Source of the DNA: BP-133 sp040756995
GTDB lineage: Bacteria; Actinomycetota; Acidimicrobiia; IMCC26256; BP-133
Direction: 5' to 3'
Assembly (NCBI GenBank): GCA_040756995.1
Contig: JBFLYK010000008.1
Span: forward strand, 62,001 to 126,000
Length of the DNA stretch: 64,000 bases
The position numbers and the translations under genes were made by a program. Of the stretch, positions 54,920-63,150 are shown in pieces; position 1 is the first letter of the stretch, and the number at the start of each line of letters is the position of its first letter. Under the pieces are notes generated by a model, which was not told the DNA's origin, did no database searches, and saw nothing but the letters and a program-made list of their open reading frames with translations.

Positions 54920-55533
54920 GCGTCCCGCCCCACGATCCGGCGCATCCACAGGGCGGCGGCCGCCTGCAGGACCAGGCCGGTCAGAAGGCAGGCCCGGCCG
55001 GGGGCGGTGCCGACGAGGGTCGGGGCGACGCGCCGGTCCACCAGCAGGGAGAGCGCCAGGGAGACGAGCGGGGCGGCGCCGACGACGATCGCCGACAGGC
55101 GAGCCTGGGCCGAGAGCGCGGCGACCTCACCGGCGGCGTCATGACGGTCCCGAAGGCCGGCGGCCAGGCCGTCGAGCGCCGGGGCGGCCGGCCCTCCGGT
55201 TCCGGCCATGACCTGCAACGCGGCGGCCACGGCGGCGACAGCCGGCAGTGGCCGCTCCTGCGCCCAGGCGGCCAACGCCGCCTCGAGCCCCCGCTCCTCC
55301 GCCCGCTCCAGGACCCGGCGGAGATCGGCCGCCAGGGCCTCGGGAAGATCCACGGCACCGGCCACGTCGGCCAGAGCCACCGCCGGCGCCGCCCCGGCCC
55401 GCAACCCGGCGGCCACCCGCTCGAGCACATCCGGTAGCGCGGCCAGGACCGCGGCGTCCCGCCGCCGGCCGCCCACCCGCGCCACCGGCCCGAACGAGGT
55501 CGGACTGAGGGAGGCAGAACGTCGGCGCGTCAT
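54916..55533 (-). CDS. tadB: TadB-like pilus assembly membrane protein
   Basis: A 205-residue type II secretion F-like protein. A helical domain (ALPDVLERVAAGLRAGAAPAVAL, very similar in plan to TadC) is followed by hydrophobic segments near the C-terminus (SAIVVGAAPLVSLALSLLVD and LLTGLVLQAAAALWM). ATG 55533 overlaps the tadA stop (ATGA). Very Ala-rich. Confidence 0.8.
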   Translation of the reverse strand: MTRRRSASLSPTSFGPVARVGGRRRDAAVLAALPDVLERVAAGLRAGAAPAVALADVAGAVDLPEALAADLRRVLERAEERGLEAALAAWAQERPLPAVAAVAAALQVMAGTGGPAAPALDGLAAGLRDRHDAAGEVAALSAQARLSAIVVGAAPLVSLALSLLVDRRVAPTLVGTAPGRACLLTGLVLQAAAALWMRRIVGRDA

Positions 55534-56531
55534 CCCGCACCACCGAGGTCGAGCGGCGGGGCGCCAGCGCGTCGTGGAAGGCGGGTGGGTGCGGAGCCGC
55601 TGCGGCCCGGCGGGTAGAGGGCCCGGAGGCCGGTGGGGCCGGACAGTTCGGCGATCGCTTCGATCCGGCGGCTGCCGTCGGGGTAGCGGGCGATGTGGAC
55701 GACGGCGTCGATCGAGGCCCGGATATGGGCGCGGATGGCGTCGACGGGCAGGCCGGTGCGGGCCAGCAGGACCAGGCTCTCCAGCCGGGCCAGCGCTTCG
55801 GCCGGGCCGTTGGCGTGGATCGTGCACAGCGAGCCCGAGTGGCCGGTGTTGAGGGCCTGCAGGAGATCGAAAGCCTCCTCGCCCCGGACTTCGCCCACGA
55901 TGAGCCGATCGGGCCGGAGCCGCAAGGCGGCCCGGACGAGGGCCCGCACCGGAACGGCCCCGGCTCCTTCGGCGTTGGGCGGCCGGGCTTCGAGCCGCAC
56001 CAGGTGGGGCTGGCCGAGGGCCAGCTCGGCCGTCTCCTCGATCGTCACGATGCGCTCCTGCGGCGGCAGCTCGCCGGCCAGGACGTTGAGCAACGTCGTC
56101 TTCCCGGCGCCGGTACCGCCCGACACCAGCACGTTCCATCCGGCGGCGATCGCCCACCGCAGGAGCCCCACACCGACCGGCGTCAGCCCGAAGTCGGTCA
56201 GCGCCCGGCGCCGGGGGCCGAACCGGCGGATGGCCACGCAGGTGCCGTCGACGGCCACGGGCGGGAGGACGGCGTGCAACCGCGAGCCGTCGGGCAGCCG
56301 GGCGTCGACCATGGGCGACGACCGGTCGAGCCGCAGGCCCAGGGGAGCGATGATCCGCTCCACGACACGGCGCACACCGCTCTCGTCGAGATCGACGGAG
56401 ACGGGTTCCAGCCGCCCGGCCCGTTCGACGAAGGCCCGCCCGCCTCCGTTGAGGAGGATCTCCGACACTTCGGGATCGGCCAGAAGGGCCTCGAGCCCGC
56501 CGGAATCGACCCGCACGCTCAGGCTGCCCAT
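55530..56531 (-). CDS. tadA: TadA/CpaF-type secretion ATPase
   Basis: A hexameric ATPase powering Flp pilus assembly, 333 residues. It shows the N-terminal EILLNGGGRAFVERAG module, Walker A GGTGAGKTTLLN near residue 140, the Asp box VTIEETAEL, Walker B LIVGEVRGEEAFDLL, and a His box (GHSGSLCTIHAN). ATG 56531 overlaps the upstream TadZ-like gene by 13 nt. The gene order of TadZ-like protein, tadA, tadB, tadC, flp, tadE and tadG-like matches Rv3660c-Rv3654c in mycobacteria. Confidence 0.9.
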   Translation of the reverse strand: MGSLSVRVDSGGLEALLADPEVSEILLNGGGRAFVERAGRLEPVSVDLDESGVRRVVERIIAPLGLRLDRSSPMVDARLPDGSRLHAVLPPVAVDGTCVAIRRFGPRRRALTDFGLTPVGVGLLRWAIAAGWNVLVSGGTGAGKTTLLNVLAGELPPQERIVTIEETAELALGQPHLVRLEARPPNAEGAGAVPVRALVRAALRLRPDRLIVGEVRGEEAFDLLQALNTGHSGSLCTIHANGPAEALARLESLVLLARTGLPVDAIRAHIRASIDAVVHIARYPDGSRRIEAIAELSGPTGLRALYPPGRSGSAPTRLPRRAGAPPLDLGGAG

Positions 56532-57220
56532 CGGCCGTTGGCCAGACCGGCCAGGCGATCGAGGACCGAGCCCGCCGCCGTGGCCAGCGGGGCCGGAAGG
56601 TGGTCCAGCAGCACGCCGGCGTCGATCGCCCGGGCGATCTCCGACCGGACGGGGACCCGGCCGACCACCGGGAGACCGAGCACCGCCGCGACGTCGTCGG
56701 CGCCGAGGGCCCGACCGGGATCGGCCACGAGGATCGCTCCGGCTGATGACCCGAGCCGGGGGTCGGCCACCGCCCGGCGCAAGGCCAGGTAGCAGGGCCG
56801 GATCACCATGAGCGCCAGGTCGGCCACGTCGACGACGGCCCTCGCCGCTCCGTCGACCCCGTCGGCTCCGGAGCCGCCGTCGACCACGGTCACACCACCG
56901 TCCCGCAGGGCGACGGCCAGCGCCGCGCCGGCCTCCGGTGACGCCGCCCCGGCGCCCGGACCCCCGGGCAGGAGAGCCAGCCCCGGAACGACCGGTATGG
57001 CCATGTCGTCGAGCCACTCCGTCGGCGTGGAGGGCCCGGCCGCCAACCAGTCGACCAGGGTGGCCAGCGACGTCAGCGGCGGGAGCCCGAGGATGGCCGG
57101 CTGGTCGCCGGCGAAGTCGGCCAGGCGGGTCTCGCCGCGGGCGGCCGAGACGAGCGCCAGGGCGGCGGCGACCACGGACGTGCCGGAGCCGCCCTTCGGC
57201 GACCAGAGGGCGAGGAGCAC
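56519..57220 (-). CDS. TadZ/CpaE-like (Ssd-type) ParA-family ATPase
   Basis: A 233-residue P-loop protein with a deviant Walker A, SPKGGSGTSV (residues 7-16), the MinD/ParA superfamily form. It heads the Tad operon, like Rv3660c (septum-site-determining-like) in mycobacteria, and probably positions the pilus apparatus. GTG 57220 with GGGGGA upstream. The divergent gene is a HAD phosphatase as in mycobacteria (Rv3661). Confidence 0.8.
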   Translation of the reverse strand: MLLALWSPKGGSGTSVVAAALALVSAARGETRLADFAGDQPAILGLPPLTSLATLVDWLAAGPSTPTEWLDDMAIPVVPGLALLPGGPGAGAASPEAGAALAVALRDGGVTVVDGGSGADGVDGAARAVVDVADLALMVIRPCYLALRRAVADPRLGSSAGAILVADPGRALGADDVAAVLGLPVVGRVPVRSEIARAIDAGVLLDHLPAPLATAAGSVLDRLAGLANGRWAA

Positions 57221-57393
57221 GGAGCATCCCCCTTCGGGAGGCGGCGCGGGACGCGGTGCGCCGCGGGGCGATCAGCGAAGGGGGAAGCAGAAACCGGAAA
57301 CTCCCTCAGAAGCCGCCGGTGCCGGCACCGTACGCACTGCGTTCATTGCGGCGCAACGGAATTTGCCGGCGGCGCTCCTATGCTCGGATTCGT

Positions 57394-58233
57394 ATGGAGG
57401 CCGCCTTCTTCGACCTCGACAAGACCGTCATCGCCAAGAGCTCGGTCCTGGCCTTCGGTCGTCCGCTCTATCGGGAAGGGCTCCTGTCCCGCTCGGCCCT
57501 GTTGAAGAGCGCCTACAACCAGGCGATCTACCGGATGCGGGGCGCCAACGAAGCCCGGATGGAACGGGCCCGGGACAAGATGCTGTCGATCACCAGGGGC
57601 TGGGAGCAGGCCCGGGTGAGCGGAATCGTCCACGAGACGTTCGAGAAGATCGTCGCTCCCATCATCTACGCCGAGGCGCTCGAGCTCTTCGAAGAGCACC
57701 TCGACGCCGGCCGCAAGATCTTCCTGGTCTCGTCTTCGCCGATCGAGATCGTCTCCCACCTCGCCGAGTACCTCGGCATCGACGAGTGCATCGCCAGCCG
57801 GTCCCACGTCGACGCCGACGGCCGCTTCACCGGCGAACTCGAGTTCTACGCCTACGGGCCCCACAAGGCGGCGGCCATCCGCCAGGCCGCCGAGCGCGAC
57901 GGCATCGACCTGGCCCGCTCCTACGCCTACTCCGACTCCATCACCGACGCTCCGATGCTGGAGATCGTCGGCCACCCGGTGGCGGTCAACCCCGATCGGG
58001 AGCTGGCCCGGCTCGCCCGCCAGCGGGAGTGGGAGATCCGGGAGTTCGACCAGCCCGTCCGGCTGCGCCGGCGCGTCCCCACCCCGGCGCCGGCCCCCAC
58101 GGCGGCCGTCGGCGGCGTGCTGGCCGCGGTGGGGCTCGGCGTCGCGGGGTACCGCTGGGCCCAGCAGCGCCACAGCCAGCTGCACCCTCCCCGAACCTCC
58201 GGGCTCCGCCTGGCGTTCGGGCACCGCGGTTGA
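57394..58233 (+). CDS. HAD-IB family phosphatase with C-terminal hydrophobic segment
   Basis: A 279-residue haloacid dehalogenase-type phosphatase resembling phosphoserine phosphatase. Motif I is FFDLDKTV, motif II is FLVSSSPIEI, motif III has the Lys in GPHKAAAIR, and motif IV is AYSDSITDAPML. A C-terminal hydrophobic stretch (AAVGGVLAAVGLGVAGYRW) may anchor it to the membrane. ATG 57394. Its stop lies in the TTGA start of the next gene. Divergent from the Tad operon, as in mycobacteria. Confidence 0.88.
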   Translation: MEAAFFDLDKTVIAKSSVLAFGRPLYREGLLSRSALLKSAYNQAIYRMRGANEARMERARDKMLSITRGWEQARVSGIVHETFEKIVAPIIYAEALELFEEHLDAGRKIFLVSSSPIEIVSHLAEYLGIDECIASRSHVDADGRFTGELEFYAYGPHKAAAIRQAAERDGIDLARSYAYSDSITDAPMLEIVGHPVAVNPDRELARLARQREWEIREFDQPVRLRRRVPTPAPAPTAAVGGVLAAVGLGVAGYRWAQQRHSQLHPPRTSGLRLAFGHRG

Positions 58234-59201
58234 GGCCGGCGCCGCTGCCGCTGGCCCACGGGCCGACACCTCTCGAACCGCTCGACCGCCTCTCCGAATG
58301 GCTCGGCGGGCCGCGGCTGTTGGTCAAGCGTGACGACCAGACCGGGCTGGCCCTCGGCGGCAACAAGGCCCGCAAGCTCGCCCACCTCTGCGCCGAAGCC
58401 CTGGCGACCGGCTGCGACACGCTCGTCACCGGTGGCGGCCCCCAGTCGAACCACTGCCGGATGACGGCCGCCGCCGCCAACCGCCTGGGGCTGGGCTGCC
58501 ACCTGGCGCTGGCCGGCTCGGCCGACCCGCCGACCGGCAACCTCCTGCTCGACCGGTTGCTGGGCGCCGACCTGCACCCGACGGGGGCCCGCCACTACTA
58601 CGAGATCGAGGCGGCCATCGAGGCGCTGGCCGAGAGGCTCCGGGCCGATGGGGCCCGGCCGTACGCCATCCCGATCGGGGGCGCCTCGGTGACCGGCGCG
58701 CTCGGCTACGTCGACGCCGCCCGGGAGCTGGCCGGCCAGCTGACCGGCCCGCTCGACTGGATCGTGGTGGCGGACGGGTCCGGCGGCACCCATGCCGGCC
58801 TCCTGGCCGGCCTCGACCCCCGCGGCTGGACATCCGGCACCCGGGTCCTGGGGGTCGACGTCGGGACCCGTCCGGATCTCGACCAGCGGGTGCCGGAACT
58901 GGCCGCGGCCACCGCCGCCGCCACCGGCCGCCCCCCGCCGGGCGGCGAGGTCCACATCGACCACACGCGCTTCGGCGCCGGCTACGGGAAGCCGACGCCG
59001 GAGTGCCTGGAGGCTCTCCGCGCCACGGCCCGCCTCGAGGGCCTGATCCTCGACCCCGTCTACACCGGCAAGGCGATGGCCGGCCTCATCGGCTGGACCC
59101 GGGAAGGCCGCTTCACCGACCGGCACACGGTGCTGTTCTGGCACACGGGGGGAGCTCCGGCGCTGTTCGCCGGCGGGTACTGCGAGTGGCTGACGAGCTA
59201 G
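58230..59201 (+). CDS. D-cysteine desulfhydrase / ACC deaminase family PLP enzyme
   Basis: A 323-residue fold-type II PLP enzyme. The N-terminus shows LPLAHGPTPLEPLDRLS, the PLP Lys lies at about residue 46 in GGNKARKL, and GGGPQSNHCRMTAAAA follows. GSGGTHAGLLAG is the phosphate loop, and PVYTGKAMAGL is typical of the DcyD/ACC-deaminase group. Substrate may be D-cysteine, ACC or L-cysteate. The start is TTG 58230, sharing TTGA with the HAD stop. Confidence 0.87.
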   Translation: MRPAPLPLAHGPTPLEPLDRLSEWLGGPRLLVKRDDQTGLALGGNKARKLAHLCAEALATGCDTLVTGGGPQSNHCRMTAAAANRLGLGCHLALAGSADPPTGNLLLDRLLGADLHPTGARHYYEIEAAIEALAERLRADGARPYAIPIGGASVTGALGYVDAARELAGQLTGPLDWIVVADGSGGTHAGLLAGLDPRGWTSGTRVLGVDVGTRPDLDQRVPELAAATAAATGRPPPGGEVHIDHTRFGAGYGKPTPECLEALRATARLEGLILDPVYTGKAMAGLIGWTREGRFTDRHTVLFWHTGGAPALFAGGYCEWLTS

Positions 59202-59272
59202 GCGGCCATCTTCTTCTTGGCGACGACGGCGCCAAGGGCGAGCACGATGACCAGGAGCATGAGCTTCTTCAT
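59198..59272 (-). CDS. 24-residue single-span membrane peptide
   Basis: A very short gene: ATG 59272 to TAG 59198, encoding a Lys-Lys head, one hydrophobic span (LMLLVIVLALGAVVA) and the tail KKKMAA. It has an excellent GGAGGAGG Shine-Dalgarno sequence (plus-strand 59277-59285), which makes it credible despite its size. It resembles small actinobacterial membrane peptides of the DLW-39 kind in plan only. Its stop overlaps that of the PLP enzyme within CTAG. Confidence 0.65.
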   Translation of the reverse strand: MKKLMLLVIVLALGAVVAKKKMAA

Positions 59273-59331
59273 CCGGACCTCCTCCGGGGGGCGAGGTGAC
59301 CGGCGAACTTTAACCTGCTAACACAGCGAGT

Positions 59332-59423
59332 GGAGGTGAACGGGCGCCTGGTGGGCCCCCTCGTCTTCAAAACGAGTGGGACGGGTGATCCCCGTCCGGT
59401 GGGTTCGATTCCTGCCACCTCCG
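59332..59423 (+). tRNA. selC: tRNA-Sec (anticodon TCA)
   Basis: A long tRNA with acceptor GGAGGTG pairing with CACCTCC, an extended D-arm (GGGC...GCCC), anticodon stem-loop CTCGT-CTTCAAA-ACGAG with TCA at 59367-59369, a long variable arm (GACGGG paired with CCCGTC) and T-loop TTCGATT. The length, the big variable arm and the UCA anticodon identify selenocysteine tRNA. CCA is not encoded. No selA, selB or selD is in the window. Confidence 0.92.
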
Positions 59424-59434
59424 CTAACCACCCC

Positions 59435-59482
59435 AACTGGCGTTCCTTTTCCGGAATACAGCGGAAAAGGAACGCCAGTTTT
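59435..59482. terminator. 19-bp perfect hairpin after tRNA-Sec
   Basis: The arms 59435-59453 and 59462-59480 are perfectly complementary, with an 8-nt loop, and are followed on the plus strand by TTTT (59479-59482). It lies 12 nt past the tRNA and about 60 nt past the sigma factor stop on the other strand, so it can terminate both. It is longer and less GC rich than other terminators here. Confidence 0.75.
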
Positions 59483-59544
59483 GCGAGGCGGGCGCGACAG
59501 TGGCCGCCCGAGGGCGGCCACCGGTCAGCGGATGATTGGAAAGG

Positions 59545-60540
59545 TCAGACGGCGAGCAGATCGCGGGCGCCGGTGTCGGAGGACGGGTGCCGCAGCTTCG
59601 ACATCGCCCGGGCCTCGATCTGGCGGATCCGCTCCCGGGTGAGGTTGAAGTACTCCCCGACCTCTTCCAGGGTGCGGGGCTCGCCCCGGTCGAGACCGAA
59701 GCGCAGCGCCAGGATCTGCCGCTCCCGCTCGTCGAGCGGGGCGAGGAGCTTCTCGATCTCAGCCGGCAGCAACGCCGTGGCCGCCACCTCGAAGGGCGAC
59801 TCGGCCGACCGGTCCTCGACGATGTCGCCGAGCTCGGCGTCGCCGTCCTCCCGGAGCGGCTCGGACAGCGAGAGCGGCTCAGCGGCGAACCGCAGCGCCT
59901 CGGTGACCTTGTCCTCCGGCATGTCGACCTCGACGGCCAGCTCCGAGAGGGTGGCCGGCCGCCCGAGCTTCAGCTCGAGGCGGGCCCGGGCCTTCTGGAG
60001 GCGGGCCAGAGTGTCGCCGGCGTGGACCGGCAGGCGGATGGTCCGGCCGGTGTTGGCGATACCGCGGGTGATCGCCTGACGGATCCACCACGTGGCGTAC
60101 GTGGAGAACTTGAAGCCCTTCCGCCAGTCGAACTTCTCGACGGCGTGCATCAGGCCGAGGTTGCCTTCCTGGATCAGGTCGAGGAGCGGCAGGCCCGACG
60201 CCTGATACTTCTTGGCGATGGAAACCACGAGCCGCAGGTTCGACTGCACGAACGTGCGCTGGGCCTGCTCACCCTCGGTGATCGAGCGACGAAGCTCGCG
60301 CTTCTTGCTGGCCGAGATGCTGGTGCCCTTCTCGAGCTCGCATCGGGCGGCGTTCCCGCCTTCGATCGCCTGAGCCAGACGGACCTCGTCGTCCTTGGTC
60401 AACAGCGGATACTGCCCGATATCAGTAAGGTAGAGACGGACGAGGTCTTCCTCGTCCCGCTCGACTCGTTCCTTGGCCACGGATTTCCTTTTCCGGGTTT
60501 CGCGTGGAGCGCGCGTGGGCTTGGCTTCGCCACCCAGCAT
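59545..60540 (-). CDS. Principal-type sigma-70 factor (group 1/2)
   Basis: A 331-residue sigma factor. Region 1.2 is DLVRLYLTDIGQYPLLT; region 2 is SNLRLVVSIAKKYQ, DLIQEGNLGLMHAVEKFDW and FSTYATWWIRQAITR; region 3 starts TIRLPVHAGD; region 4 includes GEPRTLEEVGEYFNLTRERIRQIE. It lacks a long region 1.1, so it may be an alternative principal-like factor rather than the essential housekeeping one. ATG 60540. No operon partner. Confidence 0.9.
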   Translation of the reverse strand: MLGGEAKPTRAPRETRKRKSVAKERVERDEEDLVRLYLTDIGQYPLLTKDDEVRLAQAIEGGNAARCELEKGTSISASKKRELRRSITEGEQAQRTFVQSNLRLVVSIAKKYQASGLPLLDLIQEGNLGLMHAVEKFDWRKGFKFSTYATWWIRQAITRGIANTGRTIRLPVHAGDTLARLQKARARLELKLGRPATLSELAVEVDMPEDKVTEALRFAAEPLSLSEPLREDGDAELGDIVEDRSAESPFEVAATALLPAEIEKLLAPLDERERQILALRFGLDRGEPRTLEEVGEYFNLTRERIRQIEARAMSKLRHPSSDTGARDLLAV

Positions 60541-60808
60541 CCAACACCACCTTGATCATTACGATACCGGGCCGGTCAAGACTTCCGGATCGTTCCGCCG
60601 AATATGTACCCGATCCGCCGCCAGCGCGGACCCGGACACCCTGCCTCCCCCGACAGGGCCCCGGATCATTGACACTGGTGCTGTCGATCTGTTCGGGATT
60701 TCGGCACAATCCGGACATCTCCTGCCATACACGCAACGTCGGGGCGTTACAGAACGATGTCAACGACTGTTTCGCGCCGATCGTGAGCCCAACTACCCGC
60801 AGGGCGCG

Positions 60809-61144
60809 ATGAACGAACCTTCAAACGCCGCGGATCTCACGCTGGCCATCGTGGCCGGGGTGTTCGACGCCCGGCCCGGCGCGGAAGCCGAACTCGGAGC
60901 GGTTCTGGCCCACTACGTGGTCGTGAGCCGAACCAGCCCCGGCTGCCGCAACATCGACCTGGTGGCCTCGTTGACGAAACCCGGCCGGTTCCTCGTCTAC
61001 GAGAAGTGGGAGAGCCCCGAGCACCAGCAGGAGCACCTCAGGTCCGCCGTCACCGAGGAGCTAGCGGCGGCGGCCATGCCGCTGTTGGCCGGACCGCCCG
61101 ATCTCGGCCTCTTCGAGGCCGTCAGCGCCCACGACCTCATGTAG
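60809..61144 (+). CDS. Antibiotic biosynthesis monooxygenase (ABM) domain protein
   Basis: A 111-residue single-domain protein of the dimeric alpha-beta barrel ABM/YgiN type: LAIVAGVFDARPGAEAELGAVLAHY, then SRTSPGCRNIDLV, FLVYEKWESPEHQQEHL. Such proteins are quinol or small-ring monooxygenases without cofactor; the substrate is unknown. ATG 60809. It ends in overlap with the convergent gene at 61137 (8 nt). The 268-bp region upstream holds no other gene. Confidence 0.78.
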   Translation: MNEPSNAADLTLAIVAGVFDARPGAEAELGAVLAHYVVVSRTSPGCRNIDLVASLTKPGRFLVYEKWESPEHQQEHLRSAVTEELAAAAMPLLAGPPDLGLFEAVSAHDLM

Positions 61145-61691
61145 CGGGCCGCGTCGCAGCGCAGATGGCGGTGATGTCGGCCCAGGTCAGGTCGGAGGCG
61201 GTCCAGAGCCGGTCGAAGGCCCGGTCGGCGGCGTCGGTGAAGCCGTGGCGGATCCGGAAGGCGTAGCAGCGCCGGCCGCGGCCGCCGTCGATCCCGGCCC
61301 GGCGGGCGTAGCGGCCGACGGCGTAGGCGTCCCAGGCGGTGTGCTCGGCCGGGCTCAGGTCGGCGTCGGCCGGCGGGGCGCCGAACCGCGGATCGAGCCG
61401 GTCGGCGACCCGGAACAGCAGGCGGCCGAGTACGAGCCGGGCGCCCGCCTCGGAGAACTGCCGGAGCCGTTGCGGGTCCTCGAAGGCGCCGCCCTCGACG
61501 TGGATCGTGACCGACCGGCCGTCGACGACCGTCGTCGTCTTGCCGAACGGGTTCTCCTCGTCGACGGCGACTTCGATGCGGACGTCGTCGGGGAGGCCGA
61601 CCAGCGCCGCCACCTCCGAAACCACCGCCGCGATCCGCTCCGGGTCGTAGTGGACGATCGAAAAAGCCGGGGGATCGACAGTGACGTTCAT
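61137..61691 (-). CDS. Conserved hypothetical protein, partner of ferritin-like genes
   Basis: A 184-residue soluble alpha/beta protein. Visible landmarks are an acidic segment (EVAVDEENPFGKTTTVVDG), a strand/turn with VTIHVEGGAFEDP, and a C-terminal helical part (RRCYAFRIRHGFTDAADRAFDRLW). No family recognised. ATG 61691 overlaps the ferritin-like gene stop (ATGA), so it is translated together with it and may act in the same complex. Confidence 0.65.
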   Translation of the reverse strand: MNVTVDPPAFSIVHYDPERIAAVVSEVAALVGLPDDVRIEVAVDEENPFGKTTTVVDGRSVTIHVEGGAFEDPQRLRQFSEAGARLVLGRLLFRVADRLDPRFGAPPADADLSPAEHTAWDAYAVGRYARRAGIDGGRGRRCYAFRIRHGFTDAADRAFDRLWTASDLTWADITAICAATRPAT

Positions 61692-62473
61692 CCCGCGACG
61701 GGAACGTCCTCCTTGGAGGCCTCGGCGATCTCGTCGATCTCGGCGTCGCCGAATCCGGCCATGCGCCGGAAGGTCCGGGCCAGCTGGATCGGGTTCTCGT
61801 CGGCCTCGCCCCGGAACCCCCGGAAGCTGAACAGCTTGTCGACCACCCGCTGGAACTCGAGCGCCCGCTCCCGGCGCTCCGGATCATGCTCGGTCAGGCG
61901 GCGCAGCCAATCGGAGCCCATCTTCACGTGGGTCACCTCGTCGGCCAGCATCCAGTCCTCGCAGAAGGAGAGGACGGGGTCGCCGCAGGCCTGGCCGAAC
62001 TCCCGCATCGTGTTGAACACGTCGATGGCCAGGCCTTCGAGGGCCCGGTTCACGCCGGTCAGGCGGAGGACGGGGTCGGGGTTGCAGGCCGCCTGGTAGA
62101 GGAACGTCGTCTCGGCGAACTCCCCGATCTCCGTGCCCATGTGCTCGCTCAGCTTCACGGAGATCTCGGTGTGGCGGGCCTCGTCCCAACACTGGCGGGC
62201 CATGTCGAGCTTGAGGGCGAAGGGGGCCTCGTCGTCGTCGAAGTCCCACACCGTCCGCCCGGCCCCCTCCAGCGCCTGGATCTCGCCGACGAAGATGCCG
62301 TGCATCATCTGGCGGGCGGCGTGGGCGGCGTCGGGCCGGTCGGGGGTGAGCTTGCCGCCCCGCCGGCCGGACGGAGCGAGCTTCGTCCGAGGGTCCTCGA
62401 ACCGGTCCTCCATCCGGGCCCGCCGGAAGCGGCTGTCGCGGGCGAGATCCTCGGCCGGGAAGATCTTCCTCAT
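61688..62473 (-). CDS. Ferritin-like diiron-type protein (DUF455)
   Basis: A 261-residue helical protein of the DUF455 group of the ferritin-like superfamily. Metal-ligand helices are visible: GEIQALEG, CWDEARHTEIS (ExxH), and ADEVTHVKMGSDWL (second ExxH). These should bind a diiron or related centre; the reaction is unknown. ATG 62473 overlaps the stop of the upstream paralogue (ATGA). Confidence 0.82.
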   Translation of the reverse strand: MRKIFPAEDLARDSRFRRARMEDRFEDPRTKLAPSGRRGGKLTPDRPDAAHAARQMMHGIFVGEIQALEGAGRTVWDFDDDEAPFALKLDMARQCWDEARHTEISVKLSEHMGTEIGEFAETTFLYQAACNPDPVLRLTGVNRALEGLAIDVFNTMREFGQACGDPVLSFCEDWMLADEVTHVKMGSDWLRRLTEHDPERRERALEFQRVVDKLFSFRGFRGEADENPIQLARTFRRMAGFGDAEIDEIAEASKEDVPVAG

Positions 62474-63147
62474 GCTGCCCCCACTCTCGAGCTCTCTGTC
62501 GGCGAATCCTGCGGTGACGGTTCTCCGAGGCTACCCGGGCCGGCAATCCCGCCTGCCCGGTTCATGAGCGTCTCGAGCTCCGCCTGGCGGCGGGCGGCCC
62601 GGGCCACTTCGTCGTCGGTCTGGATGAGCGACTGGAGGGTCATCTCGCCCTCCCGCCAGTCGGTCGTCTCGTCCTCGAGGATGAAGCCCAACGACCGGAT
62701 CGTCGGGGCGTCGGTGATCCGGCTGGTGGCGGCGAGGTGGTAGGTGTAGGCGGCGATCTTGCGCGGCAGCAGCACCCGGTACACCCCGACCAGCTTCTCG
62801 ATCGTGAGGTCGGCCGCTTCCGGTTCGGTCATGGCCGCCACGAACGCCTCCAGGTCGGCGTTGGGCGCCTTGATGAGGCGCTCCGGCCGCATCTCCCGCA
62901 GCTCCGGCAGCCGCTTGACCCACAGCTCGGCGTGCCAGGCGTGGTGGTAGCAGTGCCGGCCGAGCATCGTCTTCACGTCGAGCTCCGGCACGGTGGCCAC
63001 CCACCCGCCGAGCGCCTCGAAGAGCCGCATCTCGATCCAGGCGTAGTGGCCGACCCGGCGGGCCGACTCCTCCACCGTGAACAGGCCGGGCAGCTCCCGC
63101 CGGTCCCAGGGGGCGAACGGCGAACGGGGAGCGGCGGGATCGGCCAT
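62470..63147 (-). CDS. Divergent ferritin-like paralogue with altered metal ligands
   Basis: A 225-residue helical protein that can be aligned with its downstream neighbour: IEMRLFEALGG against GEIQALEGAGR, CYHHAWHAELWVKRL against CWDEARHTEISVKL, and EDETTDWREGEMTL against ADEVTHVKMGSDWL. At the ExxH sites it has His for Glu and Asp for His, so metal binding is changed or lost. ATG 63147, 3 nt after the enoyl-CoA hydratase stop. It may form a heterodimer with the canonical subunit (inference). Confidence 0.7.
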   Translation of the reverse strand: MADPAAPRSPFAPWDRRELPGLFTVEESARRVGHYAWIEMRLFEALGGWVATVPELDVKTMLGRHCYHHAWHAELWVKRLPELREMRPERLIKAPNADLEAFVAAMTEPEAADLTIEKLVGVYRVLLPRKIAAYTYHLAATSRITDAPTIRSLGFILEDETTDWREGEMTLQSLIQTDDEVARAARRQAELETLMNRAGGIAGPGSLGEPSPQDSPTESSRVGAA

Positions 63148-63150
63148 GGG

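Noticed and set aside
59435..59480. Terminal inverted repeat of a mobile element
   Set aside because: There is no transposase, no second copy in the window and no target duplication visible; position after the tRNA and T-run fit a terminator better.
59318..59521. Minus-strand 67-codon open frame across tRNA-Sec
   Set aside because: It overlaps a well-formed tRNA and a terminator; no ribosome-binding site or protein similarity.
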